Below are positions 21,360-31,709 of a DNA stretch of 64,000 bases, piece after piece. Numbering within the stretch: the first letter of the stretch is position 1; every line of letters starts with the position of its first letter. A program made the position numbers and the translations under genes. Source of the stretch: Thelonectria olida (taxonomy: Eukaryota; Ascomycota; Sordariomycetes; Hypocreales; Nectriaceae); assembly GCA_020736575.1 (NCBI GenBank), contig JAGPYM010000018.1, positions 744,001 to 808,000 on the forward strand, given 5' to 3'. Below the pieces are notes generated by a model. That model made no database searches and was not told where the DNA came from. It worked only from the letters and a program-made list of their open reading frames with translations.

Positions 21360-22198
21360 ACTTGCGCCTCGACTTGGCAAATAGTGACAACTCGGCGGCT
21401 GCGATTTTGAGTGCAATTAGGCCTAGGGAGCATTACTCGTAGGAAATACAATCCTTCCTAATATGTTCGATAGTTGTTGAACTACGTGTGATTATGGCCT
21501 GATTGAGTTTTGACTCTTTCACTGGCTCGGAATCGTATTTTAGAAAATGGCGTCAACTCCAAGAGAGTCTCGACAGTCACTCGTGATGACCTTCTGGACT
21601 GGGAGGTTTAGTGAATTGGAGACTCCAGTTGCGGCGCTGCCCTCATCGTAGGTTGGAACAGCACTTGGCATACCTACGCAAAGTCTGCAACCCCTTTTCA
21701 CCGCATATTTCTCAGGTGTGGCTGGTCTCTGCGTTATCAATCGGCGTGTCCGGCTTGGCTGCGCCGTCCTTTATTATTGGATTTTCTTTCCGAGTATTCG
21801 TACGTCTCGGAACCATCCCTGGACTAAGTGGAACCCATGTCTGTATTGATGCGACTCGCCAAGGCCGATTCATAAAGGCCAGCTCGTGGAAGTTTGTCCA
21901 AGGAGATATCCTCGGGAAAGAAGAAAGAGACAGCCACATACAAGAACTCGCAAACTGACATTCTCCATCTCTCAAACAGCCTCACAAGCGGCAGCTTCGA
22001 ATCCTGCACATACATGTCATCGAAGTTGGGGAAGGCTCATGGGGAGCCGGGCTTCGGGGGCGGCATGGTTGCGGTGGCTGTGTGGATGAGTCAGCGCATG
22101 CAACGAGGCATTAGAGGGAGCCAAGCTGAAGACGCAGCCTATCCTTGACCTTCTTTCAACTTTCGCCCTCGTGCAGACGCGAGCTGCTGCTTGCCGTC
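21360..22198. other. Intergenic, no gene called
   Basis: Short overlapping frames are present around 21600-22140, none with a family pattern. It is the 5' flank of the PNP-domain reading frame. Confidence 0.5.
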
Positions 22199-23341
22199 AT
22201 GACCGTCCCGCCGCCCTCGAACCGCGACGAGTTTGCGATTGCGATCATCTGCGCACTGCCGCTCGAGTACGACGCCGTTTCCCTCGTATTCGACGAGTTT
22301 TGGGATGAATGTGGCGATCAATACGGAAGAGCACGTGGAGATGCCAACTGCTACACGACCGGTCGCATTGGAAAATACAACGTCGTCCTGGCTCTCCTCC
22401 CGCACATGGGGAAGGCGAATGCCGCCTGCGCAGCCGCCACCATGTGCTCGAGCTACAATAGTCTGCGGCTTGCGCTTCTAGTTGGAGTTTGTGGCGGCGT
22501 GCCCCGATTAGGTAGTGATGACGATGAAATATTGCTGGGTGATGTGATTATTAGCAAGACTATCGTGCAGTACGACCTCGGCAGACAATATCCCGACAGG
22601 TTTGTCCGCAAAAACACCCTCCAAGACAGCTTCAGCAAGCCAAACAAGGATATCTGCAACCTCTTGGTCACTTTTGAGACCGAGCGTGGCCTAGAGCGGC
22701 TGGAACAACGAAGCGCCCATTTTCTCAAGCAACTCCAAGCCGGCAATGGTAGAAGAAGGTATCGAAGCAAATACAGATATCCTGGAGCGGCTGACGACAA
22801 GCTCTTTCGGTCGAACTATCGTCACAAGCACTACGCCTCTCCGACATGCATTTGTAGGGAATGTCATGGCAGATCCGACCCTGTGTGCGACAGGGCGCTC
22901 GACTCAACTTGCGACGAGCTTGGATGTGACCAAAGATATTTAGTACCTAGGGAACGACTTGAGACCAAGCGACAACTGGAATACGAGAATAGCGATACGG
23001 CTTCAGAACCCGCCATCCATATCGGGCCTGTCGCGTCAGGCGATAGGGTCATGAAGTCGGGCGAGGACTGAGATAGGATAGCAGAGAAAGAAGGGGTTAT
23101 CGCATTCGAGATGGAAGGGGCCGGCATCTGGGAACAGGTTCCTTGTATAGTCGTCAAAGGGGTGTGCGATTATGCGGACTGTCATAAGAACAAGAGATGG
23201 CAGAATTATGCGGCAGCAACGGCAGCTTCTACCTCAAAAGCTATCCTCGAAAGATATATCCAAACGGACACCTTGGCAGGTCCAAGCATTATTAATGGTA
23301 ATTCATCAATCTCTTCGGGTGCCTGTCAAAAGTTTAAGTAA
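22199..23341 (+). pseudogene. PNP_UDP (nucleoside phosphorylase fold) domain protein with internal stop
   Basis: From ATG 22199 the frame encodes a PNP_UDP-1 domain as used in fungal NLR-like and ankyrin proteins: FAIAIICALPLEYDAV, GKYNVVLALLPHMGKANAA and LLVGVCGGVPR, followed by a Cys-rich insert (CICRECHGRSDPVC...CDELGC) and HIGPVASGDRVMKSGED. A TGA at 23069-23071 then interrupts. The same frame goes on with [17 protein letters not shown], which contains the active-site FEMEGAG block, then [22 protein letters not shown], to the stop at 23341. Relatives have Arg where the TGA lies, so one C-to-T change (CGA to TGA) breaks the gene. Everything else is intact, which suggests a recent loss, readthrough or a sequencing error. 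In fungal NLRs this fold acts as an N-terminal effector or sensor domain. Confidence 0.75.
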
Positions 23342-23355
23342 GCCGAGCTAATCCA

Positions 23356-25214
23356 ATGCTAGAGCGAGGAGCTGGTACATGTCGCATACCATACAGAAAC
23401 CAACATGGCAGGATTGGGAAATCGCAACAGGGCTCCAGGACCGTCCGAAAGTCTAGAGACTCAGCCCGGCAACAAGACAGACTAGAAATGGCATTCCTCC
23501 GACAGCAAGAAGAATTGTGTCAATCTATGCAACGCCGGTTACCCCCGCAAGTCACATGGCCAGACCCTGTGGTAGTGATTGACGCGCGGAACCGACCTCT
23601 GCGATTTGACCCAGACACGATATGCTCGGCCGACGTCAGGAACCCTTGACATCCCTTTGTGTCAGAAGGCTAACCGGTGTTCAGCTTTTCACAGAAATCT
23701 TGAAAGAGAGATTCAAAGACCTCGGATTGGGGAAGATAAAACGTGGAGAGTGGTTGCTTCAAGATCACCACACGGGGCGGACCCTCGATCTTGCAAAGCC
23801 TTGGGCGTCACTCATCCGGGTAGGTCGTCAAGGACGAAGGTATGTGCATGCACTGACTCTCGTAGCCTGGCCAAAGACTTGACATGACCATGATGTTCCG
23901 ACGGCGGAACATATCATGCACGCAATGCCCATCATGTCGTTCCGAGAATGTCGGAGACGCCGAAACACAAGTGACCTGGTAGGCATTCCCCATTGTCTCC
24001 TGTGCTGCGGCCATTTGACTAAGAGCCAGAAAAGCCGGACATGCAGTTTAACCTATCACCGTATCGAGGAGATCCAAGAGATAGGTCTCTTAGAGGAACA
24101 AGGTTCCCAAAGCCAGCCTGAGAGTGTTACCTCCATCCCACCACCCTTTCCGAGACCCAGACCGCCCAAGCCTCGGGATGAAGACGAGGATATCAGTCAA
24201 TATAGTCGAGTGATGGTCATTGACACAAGGTTTCAGATCCAGAAAGCCAGCATCCGAAGGGCGATGGTCAGTCTGGCTACAGTGAGCGTACAGGACTTGG
24301 AGGACCCAGAACGCCTCGCGGCGCATTTAGCCACCGTCTCCGGGCTGCCTGAGGAAGATTGTCTAATGGCTGTAAGGGAGATAAAGGCTCAAACGCAAAA
24401 AGAACGACATGCAATGGCGGGGCTTCGACATGGACTCGTGGGGTCTATGTTCAGCTCAGCCACAAACGCCTCGCCCGCCAGCATGGGTTTTACCAATGTC
24501 AGCACCAACAAGTTAGATTCTCATACCCATGGATCGAACAAGGATGTCAACGTGTCCGATATCAAGCAGGGCAGCGGGATACCATACTTGCCCCCGGGGC
24601 TTCGGTTTTCCACCTTCCAGAATCCGGAGAGCTCGTTGGCGAACATAGATCTCTACTCTTTCGATGATTGGAATAATATTCTGGGCAACGACATATGGTA
24701 CTTGCCCCCGGGGCCCGCCTTCTTCCAGTATCCAGAGAACTCGTCGATGGCCATGACTACGAACTGTGTTGAGAACGGAGAACTGGATCTACTTGAGTAT
24801 ATGGTTAATATGGACTCATCTCCCCTCGCGGGGTTGGATCCTTCTGCGCCCTCATCCAATATGTTTGCACAAGAGCCTCCACAAGAGCGACAAAGCTTGA
24901 CTTGCAATGAGTTGTGGTATGTGATAAGATCTGAGCAATATTCAACAAAGTCTAACAACATGAATAGGGATAAACTCCAGGCTTGTCCCAAGGCGCAGAC
25001 TGGCGACTTTGACCTAGATGGACTTTGTTCGGAACTCGCCAAGAAGGCCGAATGCGCTGGTAGCGGTCCGGTCGTCAATGAGCGCGACTTCGATAACATC
25101 TTGTCGAAGTACATGGGCAAGGTCCCTCCTGCGAGTGATGTGGCCAAGAAACTTGGGGTTGAGATAAGATCGGACGCAGATCATAATGCTGCGCATGGCC
25201 TCTCAAGCATATAG
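23356..25214 (+). CDS. Ubiquitin-like domain and zinc-ribbon fungal protein
   Basis: Five exons (23356-23634, 23685-23819, 23866-23978, 24035-24916, 24968-25214) give 551 residues. Introns are 50, 46, 56 and 51 nt, all with good branch sites. After a charged helix there is a fungal ubiquitin-like fold: VVVIDARNRPLRF, then LFTEILKERFKD, IKRGEWLLQDHHTGR, PWASLIRPGQRLDMTMMF. A zinc ribbon follows (CTQCPSC ... VTCRTCSLTYHRIEEIQEI), assembled only by splicing. The rest is Pro/Ser-rich with a duplicated YLPPG block and ends in DLDGLCSELAKKAECAGSGP. The start is uncertain: upstream sequence around 23340-23440 also looks coding in another frame (ELVHVAYHTETN), so this part may once have been fused to the PNP domain upstream, as occurs in related proteins. 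Confidence 0.75.
24585..24755 (+). repeat. Duplicated coding block, 114-bp period
   Basis: A block starting TACTTGCCCCCGGGGC occurs at 24585 and again at 24699, in the same frame. It encodes YLPPG...FQNPESS and YLPPG...FQYPENSS. Confidence 0.75.
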
Positions 25215-26174
25215 ATACCTATTTAACGCTCTGATACCCTAATCAAGTTTATTCAAGCTGATGTATTGGCATTCTATACTTCTCTCAGGTTGTCTTTGCG
25301 GGCCCAGCTTGCTACGCCGTTAATCGGAGATCTGTCAGTACCAGCCATTGGCTATGTTATAATAGTCTTTGGATTGCGTCGTCAACAGTAGCTCTGAAAG
25401 CGGTCAATATCTGCTGGATCATCGAACCGTTAACGAAAAGTCCAGATCTGGGTGCAATCTATAACCTTTATTGTTTCGAGCAACAAATGCGACTGAGCTA
25501 TTAATTAAATACTTGAATCAAGATGGGGCAAGGTCAGTAATTAGTCTTCGTTTGGTTGGATTATTAGAAATGCGCGGGTTCGTAAAATGCCAGCGAATGC
25601 GAGCTCGTTGCGAGGGTTACGAAACTGGTTGACCCACGTAATCTCAACTCAGCCCAAACTGGACGTACACTCAAACAATACGAGGCTCAATTCAGCCTCA
25701 CTAAAGTATTTTCGTCTTATCTGGAGTCCCGGCGGTAGAAAAAGGGGCTGCATTGAGAATGGGAGTTCGTTCTCGGCAGTTGGTTCTCGCAAAAGCCGTA
25801 GACTACCATACGAGTTCAGAGCGAGGGCTCGCATTGAAGATCCACAGACTGGAACAAGATGGGGTCTACGATATGCACACCCATGCACCAAGGCAGTTTT
25901 CATTCTTAATCAAGGGCTGTGGACCAATCCATGGTGGTTCTCGAACCGTGCCATCTTGGCAATATCGAAGAATGCCTTGCAAGGAGACGCAATGGTCTCG
26001 AATGCCTCGAAGCTTGAGATCCATAAAGAGTTGGGACTTGCTTCTTCATTCACAGAATCAAATTGAAGACTCAACCCCATTGTCGAATCCGATCCCGAGA
26101 TCTTCCATTCTTTCACTCTTTCCGCTTTTCATGGTTTCAGGCACCCCTAAACGTTGACCTGACTCGCCACCAAC
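25215..26174. other. Intergenic, no gene recognised
   Basis: Two overlapping frames of 134-159 codons occur near 25587-26157 without family signals, AT-rich spacer precedes them. It holds the 5' flank of the RTA1-like gene. Confidence 0.5.
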
Positions 26175-27326
26175 ATGCCCTCGTCGCTCCAAATGGACCA
26201 GCTCGTGCAATCTTTCTCTCTTGAGACTCTTGCTCAAAGGGAAAGTTCGGCTTCTGCTTTCAGTCTCTACCACTACAATCCGTCCAAAGTCGGCGCTGTC
26301 GTCTTCGCCCTGCTTTTCGTTGCCACCAGTTGTATGCACATTTGGCAGTCATGGCGAACACGCTGTTGGTTTGTGATACCCCTCATTATTGGAGGTCTTT
26401 GTGAGTAGTCGCCCGGTTTTGTGTCGTTTAAACTAGCGAAGCTACTGACTCTTGACATCCAGTCGAGTTCGTCGGCTATGGTGGTCGAATCGCATCGGCG
26501 AATGAGTCTCCGGACTGGACATTGGGCCCGTACATTGTCCAGTCGCTTCTCCTCCTGGTTGCTCCGGCCCTGTTTGCGGCCACAATCTACATGGAACTAG
26601 GCAGGTTAATTGTCGCTATCGAAGGCGAGAGTCGCGCTCTTATTCCGAAAAAGTGGATGACCAAGATCTTTGTCTCGGGAGATGTTCTCTCTTTTCTTCT
26701 CCAGGGATCTGGTATGTCGAACTCTTGCTTTCATTCTCCTCGCGGAGCGTCAATAGCTGACCTTGGATTCAGGTGGCGGTTTACAATCATCTGGATCTCT
26801 CGAGGCTTTGGATACTGGTGCGAACATCATCATCGTTGGGCTCTTCGTGCAACTGGCCTTCTTCGGCATCTTCCTAGTAGTCGCAGTGGCATTTCACCTC
26901 AAGATCCGACGGCAGCCAACCAACCGCTCGCTCGGAGGAATGCCCTGGCAAAAGCACATACGCATTTTGTACATTGCCAGTGCCATGATTATGGTGCGGT
27001 CAGTATTCCGGGTCGTCGAATATCTGCAGGGCTTTGACGGATATCTACTGCACCATGAGATCTATCTTTATATCTTTGACGCCCTCCTGATGTTTTTGAC
27101 CATGGTCTTGCTCAACGTGGTGCACCCGAGCGGTGTTATCGCTGTCAAGAATGGTGGGAGGATTCCAAGCAATATTTCCATGTGGGACTTGACAGCACCT
27201 CAGCCCAGCGATGTAAGTCAAATAAAAAACCATGTGTGATAGTATACCGATTCTAACAGCGGAGCGCAGCGAGATGCATACTCTACGTTAAATGGGGAAT
27301 CCGCTCGTCGATCAGTGGCAGTCTAG
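26175..27326 (+). CDS. RTA1-like seven-helix membrane protein
   Basis: Four exons (26175-26400, 26463-26711, 26773-27212, 27270-27326) give 323 residues. The protein has about seven hydrophobic segments and the RTA1 family marks: SLYHYNPSK near the N-terminus, YGGRIAS, LAPALFAATIYMELGR-like TM3, DVLSFLLQGSGGG (restored by splicing intron 2), GANIIIVGLFVQ, and RSVFRVVEYLQG...HEIYLYIFDALLMF. Yeast relatives (Rta1, Rsb1, Pug1) are linked to azole or toxicant tolerance, sphingoid-base release and porphyrin uptake. The substrate here is unknown. For the last intron the first AG after the branch is only two bases away, so the next CAG (27267-27269) is used and gives a short C-terminal tail. Confidence 0.9.
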
Positions 27327-27977
27327 ATGCGATAGCCCTCAACCTTCGGAAGCACATGATAGAATAGACTGATAACATAGAAATAGTTCTTGCATTGGCA
27401 GGCCAATCTGAGAATCACACAAAACTTGAGACCGCAAGAGTGTTTCTCTCACAACAAGTGACTTGGGGAATCCAAGCATCCTTCCTCGTTATAGGTGGCT
27501 AATATTCGTCTTGGGGGGTCTCTAACATTGACTACCTTGTCAGCATGTAGCATTGGGCAGAATCTTTAAACTATGTGACTTGGATTTCGTAGAGCTCTTC
27601 TTTTGTCCTTAGAAGCCAACCTTGGCTTGTTCCCTCAGGATGGTCTGGTTGTCTGGATGGTGAGACAGGGATGCTGGCTTGCACTAATGACGATCCATGA
27701 ACTGCGCCACCGCATTAACAAAGCTCAATTGGCCAGCTCGGACTCGTCCTTGATGCCCCCACTCGAGATCCTTCCAAGCTTCATGGCCATGTAAGATTCA
27801 TTTGATAGCTCGGACTACAAAGCCATTGCCATCCTCACCTCCCCACACCAGTCGGCATGATTCTGCTTGCATATCGGCTGGCGTACGGCATTTCGACAGC
27901 TTCACTGGTTTAGGTGGACCCTTCAATATCCATCAAACATCTGACTCGAAGCGAACGGTGCAATCATCGTTGATTCA
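27327..27977. other. Intergenic, no gene seen
   Basis: 3' flank of the RTA1-like gene and promoter of the Zn2Cys6 factor. No repeat or RNA gene is seen. Confidence 0.5.
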
Positions 27978-29684
27978 ATGGCCCGAAAAGGAAGTCGTAA
28001 AGTGAGGACGGGGTGTTTGACCTGCAAGTAAGTGACGGGTCGGGACCACGCGAACACAATCCCGAAAGCCTTGGTGCTAATTGCAGCCAGAATCCGCAAG
28101 GTGAAATGTGATGAGGGCAAGCCACATTGCGATCGCTGTGTTCGGACTGGCCGCAAGTGTGACGGCTATGCCACACCCGAGGAACTTGGGCTGGTCTCGG
28201 TTCGCCCTCGCCAAGGGTTCCAAGGTATCGAGACAGTAGATGAAGGAAGAGCCTTGCAATTCTTCTGCGAGATTGCCGGGCCCTTCTTGTCGGGGGCTAC
28301 CGATCCCTATTTCTGGACGCGCCTGGTCATGCAGTTCAGCAACTTTGAGCCTGCAGTTCGACAATCCGTCGTCGCCATCAGCACCCTTTACGAACAGGTT
28401 CAAGCCGATCCCGAGCCAAAGGTCCGACTTCAGGACAGCAGGCTAGCCTTACGTCACTACAACGCAGCCATCCGCGAGCTGAAATCAATGGACAATCAGC
28501 CTCTCGTGTTGCTGGTCTGCGTCTTGTTCATCTGCATCGAATTCCTGCAGTCAAACCGAGAGGCCGCAATAGAGCACTGCAAGCACGGAATTGCTATCTT
28601 AGAGAAGATTGGGCCCGACGTTCCATGGGTCAAGGAGTACCTGGTGCCAGTGTTTCGACGTCTGAGTGTCTTCCCGTTCTTCTTTGGCAACGACACTACC
28701 AATTTTCCAAACTTGGTTGCTTTGGAGAGCCCTTCTCCGGCCTCGTTCTCGTCATTTTCTGATGCGCATTCCATGATGGATGGCACCTTCAGTCGCACGC
28801 TGCAACTGGTGAGGCAGGGCGATCCGTATCGTTTAGGGACGTCAAGACATGAGGCAGTTCCACTACAACTATGCGCTAAGCAAAAGGAGATCAAGGCTCT
28901 GTTGGAGCAATGGCAGGTTCTTTTCGACAGTTTCGAGGAAAGGTCAATGCTAGCCGCTACTCCTGTCACAGAACATTTCCAGCTTGGCGAAGACTACATG
29001 AAGAAAATGTCGCGGGTGTTCCTCTCAGTCCGTCACGAGGTTTGTCGCATCTGGTCCGAGATGGCCTTCACCAGCGACGAAACCGCCTATGATGTATACA
29101 TCGACAACTTCCGACGGCTGATCAAAAAGTGCATCTCGCTGATCATTACCTTACCAGAAGGTGCGAAGATCACTGCGACATCCCCCAAGTTCATCTTCGA
29201 GACGGGTTTCACCCCAATGCTCTTCTTTATTGCCATGAAATGTCGCTGCCTGGAGACTCGACTTGAGGCGTTGCGGTTGATGGCGGTCCTGGGAGTTCCC
29301 CGAGAGAATCTTTGGGAGGTAAGCACTATGCAAGCACTTGGCAGACGGGTGGTCGAAATTGAGCACGACATTGTTCTCAACGACCTCTACCCGCCGACTG
29401 ATTTATCATCTGCGCACCCTCTCCCACCCGATGAGATGAGAGTGCGAGATACTTGGACCGAGTCTCAAGCATCGATCAAGACGACACTTCGAGGACATGA
29501 CATATGTGGTCGACTGGCAGGTTTCTTCGTTCGAACGGACGAAGGCGAGATCAATCTTCATACCGAGTTTATGGACGAGCGTGAGGGCGCTCCCCGTGAG
29601 AGGATCCGGCCGAACAACCCTTATAGCGCTTCAATGAAACCCGATACCAGTTGGGCGCAAATGGAACCTTCCGTGGTGGTTTGA
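27978..29684 (+). CDS. Zn2Cys6 transcription factor
   Basis: Exons 27978-28027 and 28091-29684 with a 63-nt intron give 547 residues. The intron splits the zinc cluster after the second cysteine, and splicing restores C13-X2-C16-X6-C23-X6-C30-X2-C33-X6-C40 (CLTCKIRKVKCDEGKPHCDRC). That is a standard Gal4-type cluster, followed by DGYATPEEL. The remainder is the helical, ligand- or co-factor-responsive region usual in this class (for example LALRHYNAAIRELKS). It ends 100 bp from the end of the convergent ketopantoate-reductase-like gene and starts 650 bp after the RTA1-like gene. Such factors often regulate adjacent transport or metabolic genes, here only a possibility. Confidence 0.93.
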
Positions 29685-29783
29685 TACAGTATCTGGAGTT
29701 GAAGTTGGCGAATATCTGACGAATTTCATATTATTGTCTCTCTCTGAATGCGTACTTGTCTACCCAGATCGAAATAGTTTCCC

Positions 29784-30803
29784 TCACCCCTTTGCCTGCC
29801 CAAAACTGTGATTGAGACCATTGACTAAATAATAGAGAGTAGAAACAATCGGAACTTCCACGTCATTCTCTTTGGCAATGTCCATCACGTTACCCAGAAG
29901 AGCGTCGGCCTCCATTTGCCTCCGGGATATGGCATCGGCCATCATGCTGGGTTCAACCCCAGGCAGCTTTCTCGATGTCACGACGCGTAGCTGAGACTCA
30001 ACCACGTCGTCAGTAATGGCTTCATACCCAGCCGCCCGAGCTGTCGCAGCCACTTCGACCATGACATCTCTTGCGAATTTTGTCGCTCCTTTGGCGGTTT
30101 GGAGGAATCTTGCATCTGGCAGGTTTGCGAGGGCGCAGATCGGATTCAATGAAGCGTTTATGAGAAGCTTCTTCCATCGCTCTGCCTGTATATCCTCTTC
30201 GTGTTTTGCTTTGGCTCCGCCAATGGAAAACATCTGACAGAGTCTTTCGGCTGCTTCCTTGTGCTGGAGTGGCGCTTGGCTTGGGAAGGTTCCAAGCAGG
30301 ATGTTGTCCAGAAGATGATGATAAAACACCCCAGGCGCAGTCTGAGTCAGTGGTGTATACATGACAACGCTGACGATTGGGTTTTCTGGGAATATTCGGC
30401 GGAAGGGATCTTCAATGCGGACTCCGTTCTGAATGATGACAATCGTAGAATGCCGTGTCAGGGCTGGCTGAATCGGATGCTCAGTCGCTGTCTTCATGCC
30501 CACAGCTTTTGTCGTCACGAGGATATAATCAAAACTCGATCCATGCAGTTGAACGGCCTCTTGAACCGATCGAACGATGTTTGGCCTAATTCCATGACCG
30601 AGTCCCCAGATCTCCGAGTTGATGGTAAACCCATGTCGACTGGCCACTTCGTAATTGGATCGACAAACCGCATAGATCGTCTTTTCTGGGACGCTCTTTG
30701 ACAACAGATAGGCACATGCCGCCCCAATACTGCCGCCACCATAGATAAGGATTGAGGGTGTCGACTTGGGTGTCATCGCTCGTCGAAGGGCGTACCAACT
30801 CAT
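29784..30803 (-). CDS. Ketopantoate reductase family oxidoreductase (ApbA/PanE)
   Basis: An intronless frame of 339 residues from ATG 30803 (a second Met is ten residues in). The N-terminal Rossmann fold has ILIYGGGSIGAACAYLL with the NADPH loop GGGSIG (22-27), then the family blocks DYILVTTKAVG, TIVIIQNGVRIEDPF, and ERWKKLLINASLNPICAL, where the Lys-Lys-Leu-Asn region carries the catalytic lysine. The C-terminal helical domain contains SMMADAISRRQMEADALLGN, the position of the substrate carboxylate contacts. E. coli PanE reduces 2-dehydropantoate to pantoate in coenzyme A synthesis. Many fungal paralogues are not the pantothenate enzyme and often belong to secondary metabolism, so the substrate is open. 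It is tail-to-tail with the Zn2Cys6 factor. Confidence 0.9.
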   Translation of the reverse strand: MSWYALRRAMTPKSTPSILIYGGGSIGAACAYLLSKSVPEKTIYAVCRSNYEVASRHGFTINSEIWGLGHGIRPNIVRSVQEAVQLHGSSFDYILVTTKAVGMKTATEHPIQPALTRHSTIVIIQNGVRIEDPFRRIFPENPIVSVVMYTPLTQTAPGVFYHHLLDNILLGTFPSQAPLQHKEAAERLCQMFSIGGAKAKHEEDIQAERWKKLLINASLNPICALANLPDARFLQTAKGATKFARDVMVEVAATARAAGYEAITDDVVESQLRVVTSRKLPGVEPSMMADAISRRQMEADALLGNVMDIAKENDVEVPIVSTLYYLVNGLNHSFGQAKG

Positions 30804-31709
30804 GATAATTAGATCACAGCTGCCACACGCTGGGGATGTATCCAGAACACCATTATATATCTATACCGCCAGTTAGGTACGACAAGAATGCGTCATAGCC
30901 GGCAAGTGCCGCTGGTTGTCGGGGTTTTCACCGAATTACTCCCCACCGATATTAGCATGCTCCTCTTTGTCTTCGTGTAATCTGCTCCCTACGCCTTGCG
31001 CCTTACGCCTTACATACATACCCCCAAGACGTATGCTGCCCTTATTTCGCTTATCATCGTCCAAATTCAAGCCTCAAAGATAGCGTTACGGCTAGGCTAT
31101 TCAATGGGATGTCTTTGAGCCTTAATATATCTCGTACCACTGATCTTCCGTGGCATCTGGAAGAAAGTATTCGTGGAGCTTTTGCGGAAGGGTGTTGGTC
31201 CAAAAACGTGAAGCTATCGTGAGCCCTGTTTTTTTTTGGAGCTTTAACACTCACTTGACGCGACAACCACTTTTCAACGGATCAGAGTCCATCTCTAGCT
31301 GACATTACTCAAACTCGACTTGTTAGGATCGGTGGCCTTCTATTCCAGACATTGACTTAACTCACCTTACCTGACTTAGAGACATCAAGATCTTAGTTGT
31401 TAGAGCGAACCATGGGTAAGACTCATTGTCACTGCACAGGTGGAAGGACTCTATCATCTAGCATTGCCGTCCTAAACGTCACAAAAGCAATTATCTGCCT
31501 CACTAAAATTTGTGCCTTCGAGGAATATCGTAACTATGTGGCTATGGGGCCTAATACGTGCTTTCTCGCCATCCAAACGCCTTGTATCCAAACGCCTTGT
31601 ATCCAAACGCCTTGTATCCAATCTACATAGGCACCGTAGGCAACCGAAGTTACACAAACACCTATTGGGGTAGGACGAGCGACGGCGTCATAGACTTATA
31701 GCCACAGGA
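30804..31709. other. Intergenic with a 15-bp minisatellite
   Basis: No gene is recognised. It holds the promoter of the oxidoreductase at 30803, a short GCCTTACGCC-type duplication near 30992-31010, and the 15-bp repeat listed separately. Confidence 0.5.
31571..31621 (+). repeat. 15-bp tandem repeat, 3.4 units
   Basis: The unit ATCCAAACGCCTTGT is repeated perfectly at 31571, 31586 and 31601, followed by a partial unit to 31621. Confidence 0.9.

Noticed and set aside
14046..21519. Shared 16-mer TGAGTTTTGACTCTTT at 14046 and 21504 near both small paralogues
   Set aside because: One is upstream and the other downstream of its gene, in unmatched orientation. One perfect 16-mer pair is expected by chance in 64 kb.
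28032..28090. Open frame start of the Zn2Cys6 gene at 28032
   Set aside because: It lies within the first intron; splicing from 28027 to 28091 restores the full zinc cluster.
31571..31621. CRISPR-like array
   Set aside because: Units are directly adjacent without spacers, in a eukaryotic genome; a minisatellite.
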